Below, in pieces: positions 1 to 7,707 of a DNA stretch of 64,000 nucleotides. This DNA is from Clostridiales bacterium. Its GTDB lineage: Bacteria; Bacillota; Clostridia; Oscillospirales; Oscillospiraceae. Below the pieces are notes generated by a model. The model ran no database searches. It worked only from the letters and a program-made list of their open reading frames with translations, and was not told the DNA's origin. Each line of letters starts with the position of its first letter. Within the stretch, counting starts at the first letter, position 1. The position numbers were made by a program, and so were the translations under genes. The DNA lies in assembly GCA_004554585.1 (NCBI GenBank), contig SFLH01000015.1, positions 8,042-72,041 of the forward strand, read 5' to 3'.

Positions 1-329
1 CCAAGATGAAGGACGGCGTGCTCATTGTCAACACCTCCCGGGGCCCCCTGATCTGCGAGGAGGACCTGCTGGAGGCGGTCAACCAGGGCAAGGTGGCCGG
101 CGCCGCCTTGGACGTGGTGGAATTCGAACCCATCCACGAGAAGAACTACCGGCTCTTTGAGTCCGGACGCATCGTGGTCACGCCCCACGCCGCCTTCTCC
201 TCGGACGCCTCTTCCGCGGAACTGCTGGCCAAGGTGGCAGAGACGGCCTGCTCTGTGCTCACGGGAGACCTCAGCCGCACGGTCATGAACCGCATCGTCA
301 ACCGCAAACAGCTGCTGGGAGAGGAGTGA
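1..329 (+). CDS. D-2-hydroxyacid dehydrogenase, C-terminal part (5' end outside window)
   Basis: Only the last ~108 residues are present; the reading frame is open to the left edge. The visible part starts in the NAD-binding domain: an INTSRG-type stretch (VNTSRGPLI) followed by the E-DL-A-N-G-V-AALDV pattern and the catalytic-region PHAAF. This is typical of the SerA/PdxB/glyoxylate-reductase family of NAD-dependent 2-hydroxyacid dehydrogenases, which oxidise or reduce 2-hydroxy/2-oxo acids in the cytosol. No ACT domain follows, so it is not long-form SerA. It ends 47 nt before an HpcH-type aldolase on the same strand, so the pair probably acts on the same 2-oxo acid intermediates. The exact substrate cannot be told. 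Confidence 0.85.
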   Translation, partial: KMKDGVLIVNTSRGPLICEEDLLEAVNQGKVAGAALDVVEFEPIHEKNYRLFESGRIVVTPHAAFSSDASSAELLAKVAETACSVLTGDLSRTVMNRIVNRKQLLGEE

Positions 330-376
330 TCCCCTTTCCCAAACCCAGAACGCCACGATTGGAGGCATAAGCGACT

Positions 377-1162
377 ATGAAGAACCTCTGGAAAGAAAAG
401 ATTGTCAACAACGAAAAGACCGTGGGCATGTTCGTGAACATCGGCAGCGAGAGCGCCATGGAAGTGGCCGCCATGTCCGACATGGACTACGTCATCATCG
501 ACACCGAGCACGGCCCCTTTGACGTGGAGTCCACCGCCGCCATGATCCGGGCCATCGAGCTCCACCAGGGCACCACCCTGGTGCGGGTGAAGGACTCCCA
601 CCGCAACTCCATCCTGAAGATGCTGGACGTGGGTGCCAAGGGGATCGTCATCCCCCAGGTCCACAGCGTCCAGCAGGCCCAGGAGATCGTCTCTTATGGC
701 AAGTATTACCCGGTGGGCGAGCGGGGCTTCGCCTTTGCCCGGGGGGCTGGCTACGGCCACGCCGACCACGCCAAAGCCGGCATGGCTTCTTACATGGCCA
801 CCTGCAACCGGGAGTGCCTGCTCATTCCCCAGTGCGAGACCAAGGGGGCCCTGGAACACATTGAGGAGATCGCCGCCCTGGAAGGGATCGACGGCATCTT
901 CATCGGTCCCTTCGACCTGTCCATCGCCCTGGACATCCCCGGCCAGTTTGACCAGCCGGCCTTCCAGCAGGCGGTGCGGCGGATCAAGAAGGCCTGCGAC
1001 GACGCCGGCAAGTTCTGCATGATCTACTGCCGGGACGTGGCCTTCGCCCGCCGCTGGATGGACGAGGGCTTCCTCCACCCCACGGTCTCCTGCGACTACG
1101 TCTACTTCTACAACGCCTTAAACCAGGCTGTGGCCGACATTCTGACCCCTCCCAGGGAATGA
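377..1162 (+). CDS. HpcH/HpaI-family class II aldolase (2-oxo acid aldolase)
   Basis: 261 residues, the usual length of the family. HpcH-type enzymes cleave 4-hydroxy-2-oxo acids (or 2-keto-3-deoxy-sugar acids) to pyruvate plus an aldehyde using a divalent metal. Residues matching the known active site are visible: His45 (DTEHGPFD), Arg70 (LVRVKD), Glu154 (PQCETKGALE) and Asp180 (FIGPFDLS). The ATG at 377 follows a TTGGAGG ribosome site. The preceding gene is a 2-hydroxyacid dehydrogenase, suggesting a small catabolic operon for hydroxy/keto acids or sugar acids. Substrate assignment among HpcH, GarL and RhmA types is not possible from sequence alone. Confidence 0.85.
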   Translation: MKNLWKEKIVNNEKTVGMFVNIGSESAMEVAAMSDMDYVIIDTEHGPFDVESTAAMIRAIELHQGTTLVRVKDSHRNSILKMLDVGAKGIVIPQVHSVQQAQEIVSYGKYYPVGERGFAFARGAGYGHADHAKAGMASYMATCNRECLLIPQCETKGALEHIEEIAALEGIDGIFIGPFDLSIALDIPGQFDQPAFQQAVRRIKKACDDAGKFCMIYCRDVAFARRWMDEGFLHPTVSCDYVYFYNALNQAVADILTPPRE

Positions 1163-1221
1163 GGCCCCCTGATTTGCCCTGACGCAGGGTCGATGGCGGA
1201 CCCTGACCCCTGCGTCCCCCC

Positions 1222-1272
1222 AAAAAAGACGCCCCCTGCTGGCCGTGGCGCTGTACGGCAGCAGGGGGCGTC
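1222..1272 (-). terminator. Hairpin with T-run on the minus strand
   Basis: A 13-bp inverted repeat (GACGCCCCCTGCT at 1228-1240, complement at 1260-1272) is followed on the minus strand by six T residues (1222-1227). It would act as a backup intrinsic terminator for the SLH/C39 gene that ends at 1342. Confidence 0.6.
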
Positions 1273-1293
1273 CCTTTGGGACCACGGCGCCGC

Positions 1294-1329
1294 AAAAAAA
1301 GAGAGACTGCTTGGCAGTCTCTCTTTTTT
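1294..1329. terminator. Bidirectional intrinsic terminator between convergent genes
   Basis: Perfect 10-bp stem GAGAGACTGC (1301-1310) / GCAGTCTCTC (1314-1323) with a 3-nt loop. Seven A residues lie to the left and six T residues to the right, so it can end the aldolase transcript (+) and the SLH/C39 transcript (-). Confidence 0.85.
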
Positions 1330-1341
1330 CTTTCGAAGGCT

Positions 1342-2961
1342 TTACCGCAGAACCATGCCCACCTGGCGCTCGTTCCAGATGGCCTCAAAGGTCTGGGCGT
1401 TCTCCCAGTACTGGTGGACCTGGCCCCGGTTGTAGTAGTTGTAGGGGTCGGAGATGAAATACCCCTTGGCCGGGTCATAGCCGCACACCAGCACCGCGTG
1501 GTTGTTGCTCACCAGGCGCTGGGTGGTCCCCTCGATGTTGTAGTAGCGGTAATAGGGAGCCTCCCACCACAGGGTCATGTAGGCCACCACACAGTTGCCC
1601 GCCAGCAGCTCCCGCTGCAGGTCGGTGATGGTGGCCCCCCGGAAGTCGGCGCACACGGTCTGGCCGTTGCAGTAAGTGTTGGAGTATTCCGCCAGCTTGG
1701 CCGGGTAAATGGTGGTGCGGGTGCGCTTGGAGGAGTCGGGCACGTAGGGGGAGCCCACAAAGCCCTTCTCCGGGTCGGAGGTGGACCGGGGCAGGTTGTC
1801 CAGGAAGTACTTCACCGACACATCGGTGGCAAAGCCCTTGGCCTGCAGGCCCATGAGGGTGGAGACCGCCTCGCAGCCCACCCAGGCGTAGATGTTGTCA
1901 ATCTGGCTGATGTAGGGCACGTGGGCCATCTGGTAGGAGCTGGCCGTCTGGGTCAAGACCCCATTGCGGTCAGCGGCGTAGACCCCCACCGTTTTGTTCA
2001 CCGCCAGCTTGCCAAAGCGGTCCACGTAGTAGAGCTGGCTGCCCACCTGGTGGAAGCCCGCCTGGAAGGTCATGGCCGTCAGGTCCACCCCGGCCCAGGT
2101 CTCCTGGCCGCTGCTGAGGACGGGGGTGTGGGCCACCGCCGCCTCGGCGATGGTGGCTGCCGCCCAGTAGGAAGGGGACACATCCGCGAACAGCCCCAGG
2201 GTGATGAGCTTGGCCGCCTGGGCGCTGTCTCCGGTGCGGCCCAGCATCCGGTTGAGCACCGTGCAGGCCTCAGCCCGGGTCAGGCCGTTCTCCGGCCGGA
2301 AGGTGCCGTCCTGGTAGCCGTTGATCCAGCCCTGGTCGGCGGCGGCGGCAATGGCCTGGGCCGCCCAGTGGGAGGCGGGCACGTCGGGGAAGGAGGCCGT
2401 CCCCTCTGCCTGGGGGTTCAGCCGCAGCAGCAGGGTGACAAACTCCGCCCGGGTGATCACGTCATTGGGGCGGAAGGTGGTAGCATCCTGGAAAATACCC
2501 AGGGCGCACAGGGCCCGGGCGGCGGTGGCGAACCAGTCGCCGTCGGACACGTCGGTGTAGGAGCAGCCGCCGGTGCCGCTGTCGGGATCGGCCAGCAGCC
2601 GGTAGAGGATCTGGGCCGCCTGGGCCCGGGTGAGCTTGGTCTCCGGCTGGAAGACGCCGCCGGGGAAGCCCTCCATATACTGCACGTGGTCCTGGCGCAG
2701 CTGGGGGCCGGCGGGGACCTGGACGGCAGGCGGCTGGGTCTCCTCGGCAGGGCCCTCGGCCGGCGGGGTGGTGTCCTCGGCGGGGGCTTCGGTGTCCTCG
2801 GCCGGCGCTTCCGAATCTGCCGGCGGGGTGGTGTCCGGCGTCTGCGCCGTGGTGGTCTCCTCTTCCGCCGGGAGCACGCTCTCTGCGGCCAGGGCCGGGG
2901 AGGCCATCATCATCAGGGACAGCACCACCGCCATGCCTCCGGCGAGCATTCGTCTCTTCAT
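1342..2961 (-). CDS. Secreted S-layer-homology protein with C39-like cysteine peptidase domain
   Basis: 539 residues from ATG at 2961, chosen because an AGAGGAGA ribosome site lies just upstream; an in-frame ATG at 2979 has none. Residues 1-26 are a Sec signal peptide. A Pro/Glu/Thr linker (28-85) leads to three SLH domains (about 87-130, 135-183, 190-240; TRAQAA, TRAEFV and TRAEAC motifs), which normally bind pyruvylated wall polymer. After a spacer, a peptidase_C39_2-like domain occupies about 345-539, with candidate catalytic Cys363 (GCEAVS), His488 (NNHAVLV) and Asp505 (ISDPYN). The product is therefore probably a wall-anchored protease or transglutaminase-like enzyme. No immunity or export partner is adjacent. 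It has a strong divergent promoter at 3015-3043. Confidence 0.85.
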   Translation of the reverse strand: MKRRMLAGGMAVVLSLMMMASPALAAESVLPAEEETTTAQTPDTTPPADSEAPAEDTEAPAEDTTPPAEGPAEETQPPAVQVPAGPQLRQDHVQYMEGFPGGVFQPETKLTRAQAAQILYRLLADPDSGTGGCSYTDVSDGDWFATAARALCALGIFQDATTFRPNDVITRAEFVTLLLRLNPQAEGTASFPDVPASHWAAQAIAAAADQGWINGYQDGTFRPENGLTRAEACTVLNRMLGRTGDSAQAAKLITLGLFADVSPSYWAAATIAEAAVAHTPVLSSGQETWAGVDLTAMTFQAGFHQVGSQLYYVDRFGKLAVNKTVGVYAADRNGVLTQTASSYQMAHVPYISQIDNIYAWVGCEAVSTLMGLQAKGFATDVSVKYFLDNLPRSTSDPEKGFVGSPYVPDSSKRTRTTIYPAKLAEYSNTYCNGQTVCADFRGATITDLQRELLAGNCVVAYMTLWWEAPYYRYYNIEGTTQRLVSNNHAVLVCGYDPAKGYFISDPYNYYNRGQVHQYWENAQTFEAIWNERQVGMVLR

Positions 2962-3014
2962 AATCTCGTCTCCTCTCATTCTCTTGGGGAAAGCATCACA
3001 ATGATCTCTCTGTT

Positions 3015-3043
3015 ATTATAGAAGGCTCTCCCTCTGCCGTCAA
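3015..3043 (-). promoter_or_regulatory. Sigma-A promoter of the SLH/C39 gene
   Basis: On the minus strand TTGACG (3043-3038), a 17-nt spacer and a perfect TATAAT (3020-3015). It lies 54 nt upstream of the chosen ATG. Confidence 0.8.
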
Positions 3044-3145
3044 GGCGGAATCCGCCCGGTTGCAAATCTTCCCGAGGCATGATAGGATGGCTTTGCCAAA
3101 CCCCTGACCGCAACCCGCAGTTGACAGATTTCCAGCCTGTCTTGG

Positions 3146-3174
3146 TTGTCCGCAACCGGGCTTTTTGCTACCAT
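3146..3174 (+). promoter_or_regulatory. Candidate promoter of the XRE regulator gene
   Basis: TTGTCC (3146-3151), 17-nt spacer, TACCAT (3169-3174), each matching consensus at 4 of 6. A small dyad (GGTTG/CAACC, 3144-3157) overlaps the -35 and could be an operator for the adjacent HTH protein. Confidence 0.45.
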
Positions 3175-3220
3175 GAGGGCAGAAATCCTGGGGTTTTCCC
3201 CAAGGGAAGGAGAGAGAGCC

Positions 3221-4213
3221 ATGATCCTGGCCGATAAAATTATGGAACTGCGCAAGGGCAGCGGCTGGTCCCAGGAGGACCTGGCCGAACAGCTGGGGGT
3301 CTCCCGGCAGGCGGTGTCCAAGTGGGAGAGTGCCGCCTCCATCCCCGATCTGGACAAAATCATAAAACTCAGCCGCCTGTTCGGCGTGAGCACGGACCTG
3401 CTGCTGAAGGATGAGCTGGAGCTGACCGAGTCTCCCCCGGCGCAGAGCCTCCCCCCGCAGGAAGAGAGGGCGCCGGAGCCTCCCCCGCGGCAGATCGCCC
3501 TGGAGGAGGTCAACGACTACCTGAACACCGTCCGGGTCCAGGCGGGGCGGCTGGCCCTGGGAGTGGCCCTTTGCATCCTCTCTCCGGTGGTGCTCATCCT
3601 GCTTGGTGGGCTGGCCGATGCCGGCCTTCTTCCAGAGGAGCGGGCCGCCGGGGCAGGCGCGGCGGAGCTCCTGCTGCTGGTGGCTGGGGCCGTGGCCCTC
3701 TTCCTCTGCTACGGCCGGAAGATGACGCCCTACCGGGCCTGGGAGCACGAGCCGGTGGAGCTGGCCTACGGCGTGACCGGCGTGGTGGAGAAGGAAAAGA
3801 GCCGGTATGAAGGCCGCCACACCCTGCACCTGGTGGCGGGAGTGGTCCTGTGCATCCTCAGTGCCCTTCCCCTGCTGGTGGTGGGGACAATGGGGGATAT
3901 GGCTCGGATGGTCGCCGTCGACCTACTGTTGCTGCTGGTGGCGGCGGGGGCCTTCCTGCTGGTAAACACCTGCACCCGCTTCGGGGCCTTCCAGCTTCTT
4001 TTGGAGCAGGGGGAGTACACGCGGCAGAAGAAGTGGGAGGCGCGTCAGAACGACGCCGTGAGCACCCTCTACTGGTGTGCCGTCACCGCTGGGTACCTGG
4101 CTTGGAGCTTTCTGTCCGGGGCCTGGCACATCACCTGGGTTGTCTGGCCGGTGGCCGGGGTATTCTATGGGGTGGTAGAAGCTATCCTGGCCCTGCGCCG
4201 GCGGAAGAAGTAA
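3221..4213 (+). CDS. XRE-family HTH regulator with C-terminal membrane domain
   Basis: 330 residues from ATG 3221, preceded by AAGGAGAGAGAG; an upstream in-frame ATG lacks a ribosome site. Residues ~5-58 form a Cro/C1-type helix-turn-helix ([20 protein letters not shown], then [22 protein letters not shown]). A Pro/Glu-rich linker follows. The rest holds about six hydrophobic segments, starting with [20 protein letters not shown]. This HTH-plus-membrane architecture is common in Firmicutes and suggests a membrane-tethered regulator, but target and signal are unknown. It is divergent from the SLH/C39 gene and may control it; that link is inference from position only. Confidence 0.8.
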   Translation: MILADKIMELRKGSGWSQEDLAEQLGVSRQAVSKWESAASIPDLDKIIKLSRLFGVSTDLLLKDELELTESPPAQSLPPQEERAPEPPPRQIALEEVNDYLNTVRVQAGRLALGVALCILSPVVLILLGGLADAGLLPEERAAGAGAAELLLLVAGAVALFLCYGRKMTPYRAWEHEPVELAYGVTGVVEKEKSRYEGRHTLHLVAGVVLCILSALPLLVVGTMGDMARMVAVDLLLLLVAAGAFLLVNTCTRFGAFQLLLEQGEYTRQKKWEARQNDAVSTLYWCAVTAGYLAWSFLSGAWHITWVVWPVAGVFYGVVEAILALRRRKK

Positions 4214-4224
4214 TTCCTAAACGG

Positions 4225-4277
4225 AAAAAGCGCGCCCGTTCCCGGGAAACCCACCGGGAACGGGCGCGCTGTTTTTT
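4225..4277. terminator. Bidirectional intrinsic terminator
   Basis: Perfect 16-bp stem (4229-4244 with 4255-4270) flanked by A residues on the left and six T residues on the right. It separates the XRE gene (+) from the convergent peptide transporter operon (-). Confidence 0.9.
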
Positions 4278-4280
4278 CTC

Positions 4281-5009
4281 TTATTGGGCTGCCTGGAGCA
4301 GCTGCTTGGTGTAGGGGTGGACGGGGTGGTCAAAGATGCCGTCCACGGTGTTCTCCTCCACGATCTGCCCCTTCTCCATGACGATCACCCGATCGCAGCA
4401 CTGGTAGATCACGTTCAGGTCGTGGGAGATGAAGAGGTAGCTCAGGTCGTACTCCCGCCGCAGGCGCATGAGCAGGTCCAGAATCTGGTCCTGGATGGTC
4501 ACGTCCAGGGCGGAGACCGCCTCGTCCAGAATCACCAGCCGGGGCCGCACGATCATGGCCGCGGCGATGGACACCCGCTGGCGCTGGCCGCCGGAAAGCT
4601 GGGCGGGCCTGCGGTCGTAGAACTCCGGCCCTAAGCCCACCGCCTGGAGCATCTCCTCCACCCGCTGCTTGCGCTGGGCGGGGGTGTATTTGCCATAAAT
4701 GCGCAGGGGCTCCTCCACGATGCGCCGGATGGAAAAAGCGGGGTTGAGGGAGGAGTAGGGGTCCTGAAAGACCATCTGGGGCCGCCGGGAGTGGTGGATG
4801 ATCTCCCCTTGATACTCCGTCATGCCCAGGATGGACTTGGCCAAGGTGGACTTGCCGCTGCCCGACTCCCCCACCAGGCCCAGCACTTCCCCCTGGCCGA
4901 TGGTCACGTTGATGTTCTGCAGGACCTGCACGGTCCTTCCCCGGGAGAAGGCGTTGCCCCCCTGCCGGTAAAAGCTGTTCAGGTCCCGGATCTCCAAGAT
5001 GGGTTCCAT
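4281..5009 (-). CDS. Dipeptide/oligopeptide ABC transporter ATP-binding protein (second ATPase, OppF/DppF type)
   Basis: 242 residues. Walker A GESGSGKS (47-54), signature [14 protein letters not shown] and Walker [14 protein letters not shown] identify an ABC ATPase of the peptide/nickel class. Canonical OppF/DppF proteins run to about 300-330 residues; this one stops right after [11 protein letters not shown], before most of the oligo_HPY C-terminal extension. Its ATG follows the previous ATPase's stop by 6 nt with only a weak ribosome site, so translation is probably coupled. Last gene of the five-gene transporter operon; it would energise uptake together with the first ATPase. Confidence 0.9.
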   Translation of the reverse strand: MEPILEIRDLNSFYRQGGNAFSRGRTVQVLQNINVTIGQGEVLGLVGESGSGKSTLAKSILGMTEYQGEIIHHSRRPQMVFQDPYSSLNPAFSIRRIVEEPLRIYGKYTPAQRKQRVEEMLQAVGLGPEFYDRRPAQLSGGQRQRVSIAAAMIVRPRLVILDEAVSALDVTIQDQILDLLMRLRREYDLSYLFISHDLNVIYQCCDRVIVMEKGQIVEENTVDGIFDHPVHPYTKQLLQAAQ

Positions 5010-5015
5010 GGCCGC

Positions 5016-5804
5016 TTACCCCCGTTTCCGCCTGGTTGGAATGGCCGCGATGAGGCCTTTGGTGTACTCTGCCTGGGGCCGGAAGAAGATTTCGTCCACG
5101 GGTCCCTCCTCCAGCAGCTCTCCCTTGCACATCACCGCCACCCGGGTGCACAGCTTGCGCACCACGTGGAGGTTGTGGGAGATGAAGAGGATGCCCGTGC
5201 CCTTTTCCCGGTTGATCTTTTTCAGCAAATTCAGAATGCCCTCCTGGATGGTCACATCCAGGGCGGTGGTGGGCTCGTCGCAGATGAGCAGCTTGGGCTC
5301 GGAGATGATGGCGGCGGCCACCATGGCCCGCTGGAGCATGCCCCCCGACAGCTCGTGGGGATACTTCCGGTACACCGTCTCCGGGTCCGGCAGTTCCGCG
5401 TCGGCCATGGCCGCCAGGGCCCGCTGCCGGCGCTCCTGGGGGGACAAATCCGTGTGGACCAGCAGGGCCTCCTCCACCTGGGGGCCCACCCGCATCACCG
5501 GGTCCATGGAGGTCATGGGCTCCTGAAAGACCACCGCGATGTCCTTGCCCCGCAGGGCCCGGACGGTCTCTCGGGAGGCCTGGAGCAGGTCCAGGCCCTC
5601 AAAGAAAATCTGGCCGGTGAGCTGGGTCTTGGCGTTGCTCAAAAGCCCCGCTAGAGCCATGGCAGTGACCGTCTTGCCGCTGCCGGACTCCCCCACCAGG
5701 CCCAGGATCTCCCCCCGGTCCATGTGCAGGCAGATGCCCTTGACGGCGTCCTTTCCCGGCGGGGCGTTGCGGAAGTGGATGCGGAGGTCTTGGATATCTA
5801 ACAT
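5016..5804 (-). CDS. Dipeptide/oligopeptide ABC transporter ATP-binding protein (first ATPase, OppD/DppD type)
   Basis: 262 residues with Walker A GESGSGKT near residue 40, signature ELSGGMLQRAMVAAA and Walker B LLICDEPTTALDV. It pairs with the following ATPase as the nucleotide-binding heterodimer of a peptide/nickel-class importer. As with its partner, the C-terminal oligo_HPY region is almost absent (canonical OppD is ~320 residues), ending at EYTKGLIAAIP. A good ribosome site (AAAGGAGGGGGC) precedes the ATG, and 14 nt separate it from the upstream permease gene. Confidence 0.9.
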   Translation of the reverse strand: MLDIQDLRIHFRNAPPGKDAVKGICLHMDRGEILGLVGESGSGKTVTAMALAGLLSNAKTQLTGQIFFEGLDLLQASRETVRALRGKDIAVVFQEPMTSMDPVMRVGPQVEEALLVHTDLSPQERRQRALAAMADAELPDPETVYRKYPHELSGGMLQRAMVAAAIISEPKLLICDEPTTALDVTIQEGILNLLKKINREKGTGILFISHNLHVVRKLCTRVAVMCKGELLEEGPVDEIFFRPQAEYTKGLIAAIPTRRKRG

Positions 5805-5818
5805 GATGCCCCCTCCTT

Positions 5819-6670
5819 TCAGCTGCGCCGGCGCTGCTGCAGCCCTTCGGTCAGCAGGCTCAGGCCCAGGATCATCACCACGATGGCCAGGCCCACGAAC
5901 AGGGCGTACCAGGGGGCCCGGGCCAGGTAGGTCTGGGCCTCGGAGAGCATCCGGCCCAGAGAGGCGTCCGGGGGCTGGACCCCCAGGCCCAGGTAGCTCA
6001 TGCTGGCCTCGGCCAGCACGGCGTTGTTAAAGCCGATGGCGGCGATGGGCAGCAGCACCTGGATGGTGTTGGGCAGGATGTGGCGGAAGATGATCCGCAG
6101 GTGCCCCGCCCCCATGAGCCGGGCGGAGGCCACGTAGTTGAGGTTGCGCTCCTTGGCCACCTCTCCCCGGACCACCCGGGCGAAGGAGGGGATGAAGAGG
6201 ATGCCAAGGATGAGAATGATGGGATACTTGCCATAGCCGACGATGGTGATGAGCACCAGGGCCAGCAGGATGCTGGGGAAGGCGGTGATGGCGTCGCAGA
6301 CCCGCATGAGCACCAGGTCCGGCACCCCGCCGAAATAGCCGGTGAGGCAGCCGATGATGGTGCCCACGATGCCGCCGATGAGAACCACGCACAGGGCAAT
6401 GAAGAAGGTGCTTCCCGCCCCCTCCATGATCCGGGAGAGGATGTCCCGGCCGAAGTTGTCGGTGCCAAGGGGATGGGCCAGACAGGGGGCCAGGAACTTT
6501 TCCGTACCGGACATGCCGGTGGTCTCATAGGGGGTCCACACATACCCCACCAGGATCAGCACAAGCATGATGCCGGTGAGGATGCTGCCCATCCAAAGGA
6601 AGTGGTTCCGGTGCCGGCCGGCGTCGGCGGCGGCACGGGGGCGTCTGTCCCATTTTTTAGCCAAAAGCAC
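5819..6670 (-). CDS. Dipeptide-type ABC transporter permease, DppC/OppC family
   Basis: 283 residues from a GTG start at 6670, supported by GGAGGGAAAG upstream; no suitable ATG is nearby. The cytoplasmic N-terminus is followed by a first membrane segment and the DppC-type periplasmic stretch (HPLGTDNFGRDILSRIMEGA), characteristic of this permease class. The BPD_transp_1 core has about five more segments and an EAA-loop-like region (VARGEVAKERNLNYVASARLMGA region). It forms the membrane channel with the DppB-type subunit upstream. Confidence 0.9.
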   Translation of the reverse strand: MLLAKKWDRRPRAAADAGRHRNHFLWMGSILTGIMLVLILVGYVWTPYETTGMSGTEKFLAPCLAHPLGTDNFGRDILSRIMEGAGSTFFIALCVVLIGGIVGTIIGCLTGYFGGVPDLVLMRVCDAITAFPSILLALVLITIVGYGKYPIILILGILFIPSFARVVRGEVAKERNLNYVASARLMGAGHLRIIFRHILPNTIQVLLPIAAIGFNNAVLAEASMSYLGLGVQPPDASLGRMLSEAQTYLARAPWYALFVGLAIVVMILGLSLLTEGLQQRRRS

Positions 6671-6709
6671 GTTCTTTCCCTCCCCTCTGCGTGGAAACGG
6701 TGAATGGGT

Positions 6710-7651
6710 TCACTGGATGCGGATGCGGGGGTCCATGTACTGATAGAGGATGTCGGCGATGAAGTTGACCACCACCACCCAGGTGGCCAGCAGGACCACC
6801 ACCGCCTGGGCCACCGGGAAGTCCCGGCTGCCGATGGAGGAGAGCAGGAGCCGGCCCACGCCGGGGACGGTAAAGACCTGCTCCACCACGATGCTGCCGG
6901 CCACCAGCTCCGCGGCGGTGACGGCCAGAAAGGCGATGACGGGGATGATGGCGTTGCGCAGGGCGTGGTGCCGCAGGGCGTCAGCCCGGGTGCGGCCCCG
7001 GCTGAAGGCGGTGCGGATGTAGTCCTTGTTCATCTCGTCTAAGATGGAGGAGCGGAGCATCTTCACCGTCATGGCGATCCGGGACAGGGCCACGGACAGG
7101 GCGGGGAAGAGCATGTACAGGAAGAACTGGCCGGGGCTGTCCTGGAAGGAGACAAAGTTGCCCGGCACGAACACCCGCAGGGTGATGCCGAAGAGGAAGC
7201 ACAGCAGGATGCCCACAAAGACCGGGGGGATGGACATGCACACCTGGTTGACCACGGTGATGACCCGGTCTAATAGGCTCCCCTCCCGCCGGGCGGTGGC
7301 GATGCCCAGGGGGAAGGCGGCGGCCACAGTGATGGCAAAGGCCAGCAGCACCAGGGCAGCGGTGGCGGGCAGCTTTTCCATCACCATGTCCTTGACGGGC
7401 ATGTCATAGCTGTAGGACTGCCCCCAGTCCCCCTGGATAAAGTCCCCGGCCCAGCGGGCGTAGCGGACCAGGACGGGGTCGTCCAGGCCCATCTCGGCCT
7501 CCAGGGCGGCGATTTTTTCCGGGGTGGCGTTGGTGCCCAGCATGCTGCTGGCGGGGGAGCCAGGGATGACCTGAAAGGCCAGGAAGGCGAGAAGAGAGAC
7601 CATGAACAATGTAATAATGAGAGTGAGGACTTTGCGAATGATATAGCGCAT
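6710..7651 (-). CDS. Dipeptide-type ABC transporter permease, DppB/OppB family
   Basis: 313 residues starting MRYIIRKVLTLIITLF, the typical DppB N-terminus, followed by the conserved IPGSPASSMLG region and a BPD_transp_1 domain with six predicted membrane segments. The ATG follows AAAGGAGGG. First permease of the operon, 56 nt downstream of the binding protein; a 39-nt gap separates it from the DppC-type gene. Confidence 0.92.
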   Translation of the reverse strand: MRYIIRKVLTLIITLFMVSLLAFLAFQVIPGSPASSMLGTNATPEKIAALEAEMGLDDPVLVRYARWAGDFIQGDWGQSYSYDMPVKDMVMEKLPATAALVLLAFAITVAAAFPLGIATARREGSLLDRVITVVNQVCMSIPPVFVGILLCFLFGITLRVFVPGNFVSFQDSPGQFFLYMLFPALSVALSRIAMTVKMLRSSILDEMNKDYIRTAFSRGRTRADALRHHALRNAIIPVIAFLAVTAAELVAGSIVVEQVFTVPGVGRLLLSSIGSRDFPVAQAVVVLLATWVVVVNFIADILYQYMDPRIRIQ

Positions 7652-7707
7652 CTTCTCGCCCTCCTTTCTCTTTCAGGGCTGGGGCCCTGGGGGCCCTTAA
7701 ATTACAA

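Noticed and set aside
146..1078. Long minus-strand open frame opposite the aldolase, and many similar long frames opposite secA, gdpP, ftsH, abfD and others
   Set aside because: They mirror real genes, lack ribosome sites and have biased low-complexity His/Gly/Val-rich composition. They result from high GC and codon bias.
3121..3149. Perfect TTGACA upstream of the XRE gene
   Set aside because: No acceptable -10 lies 16-18 nt downstream (the sequence there is GGTTGT). The TTGTCC/TACCAT pair fits better.
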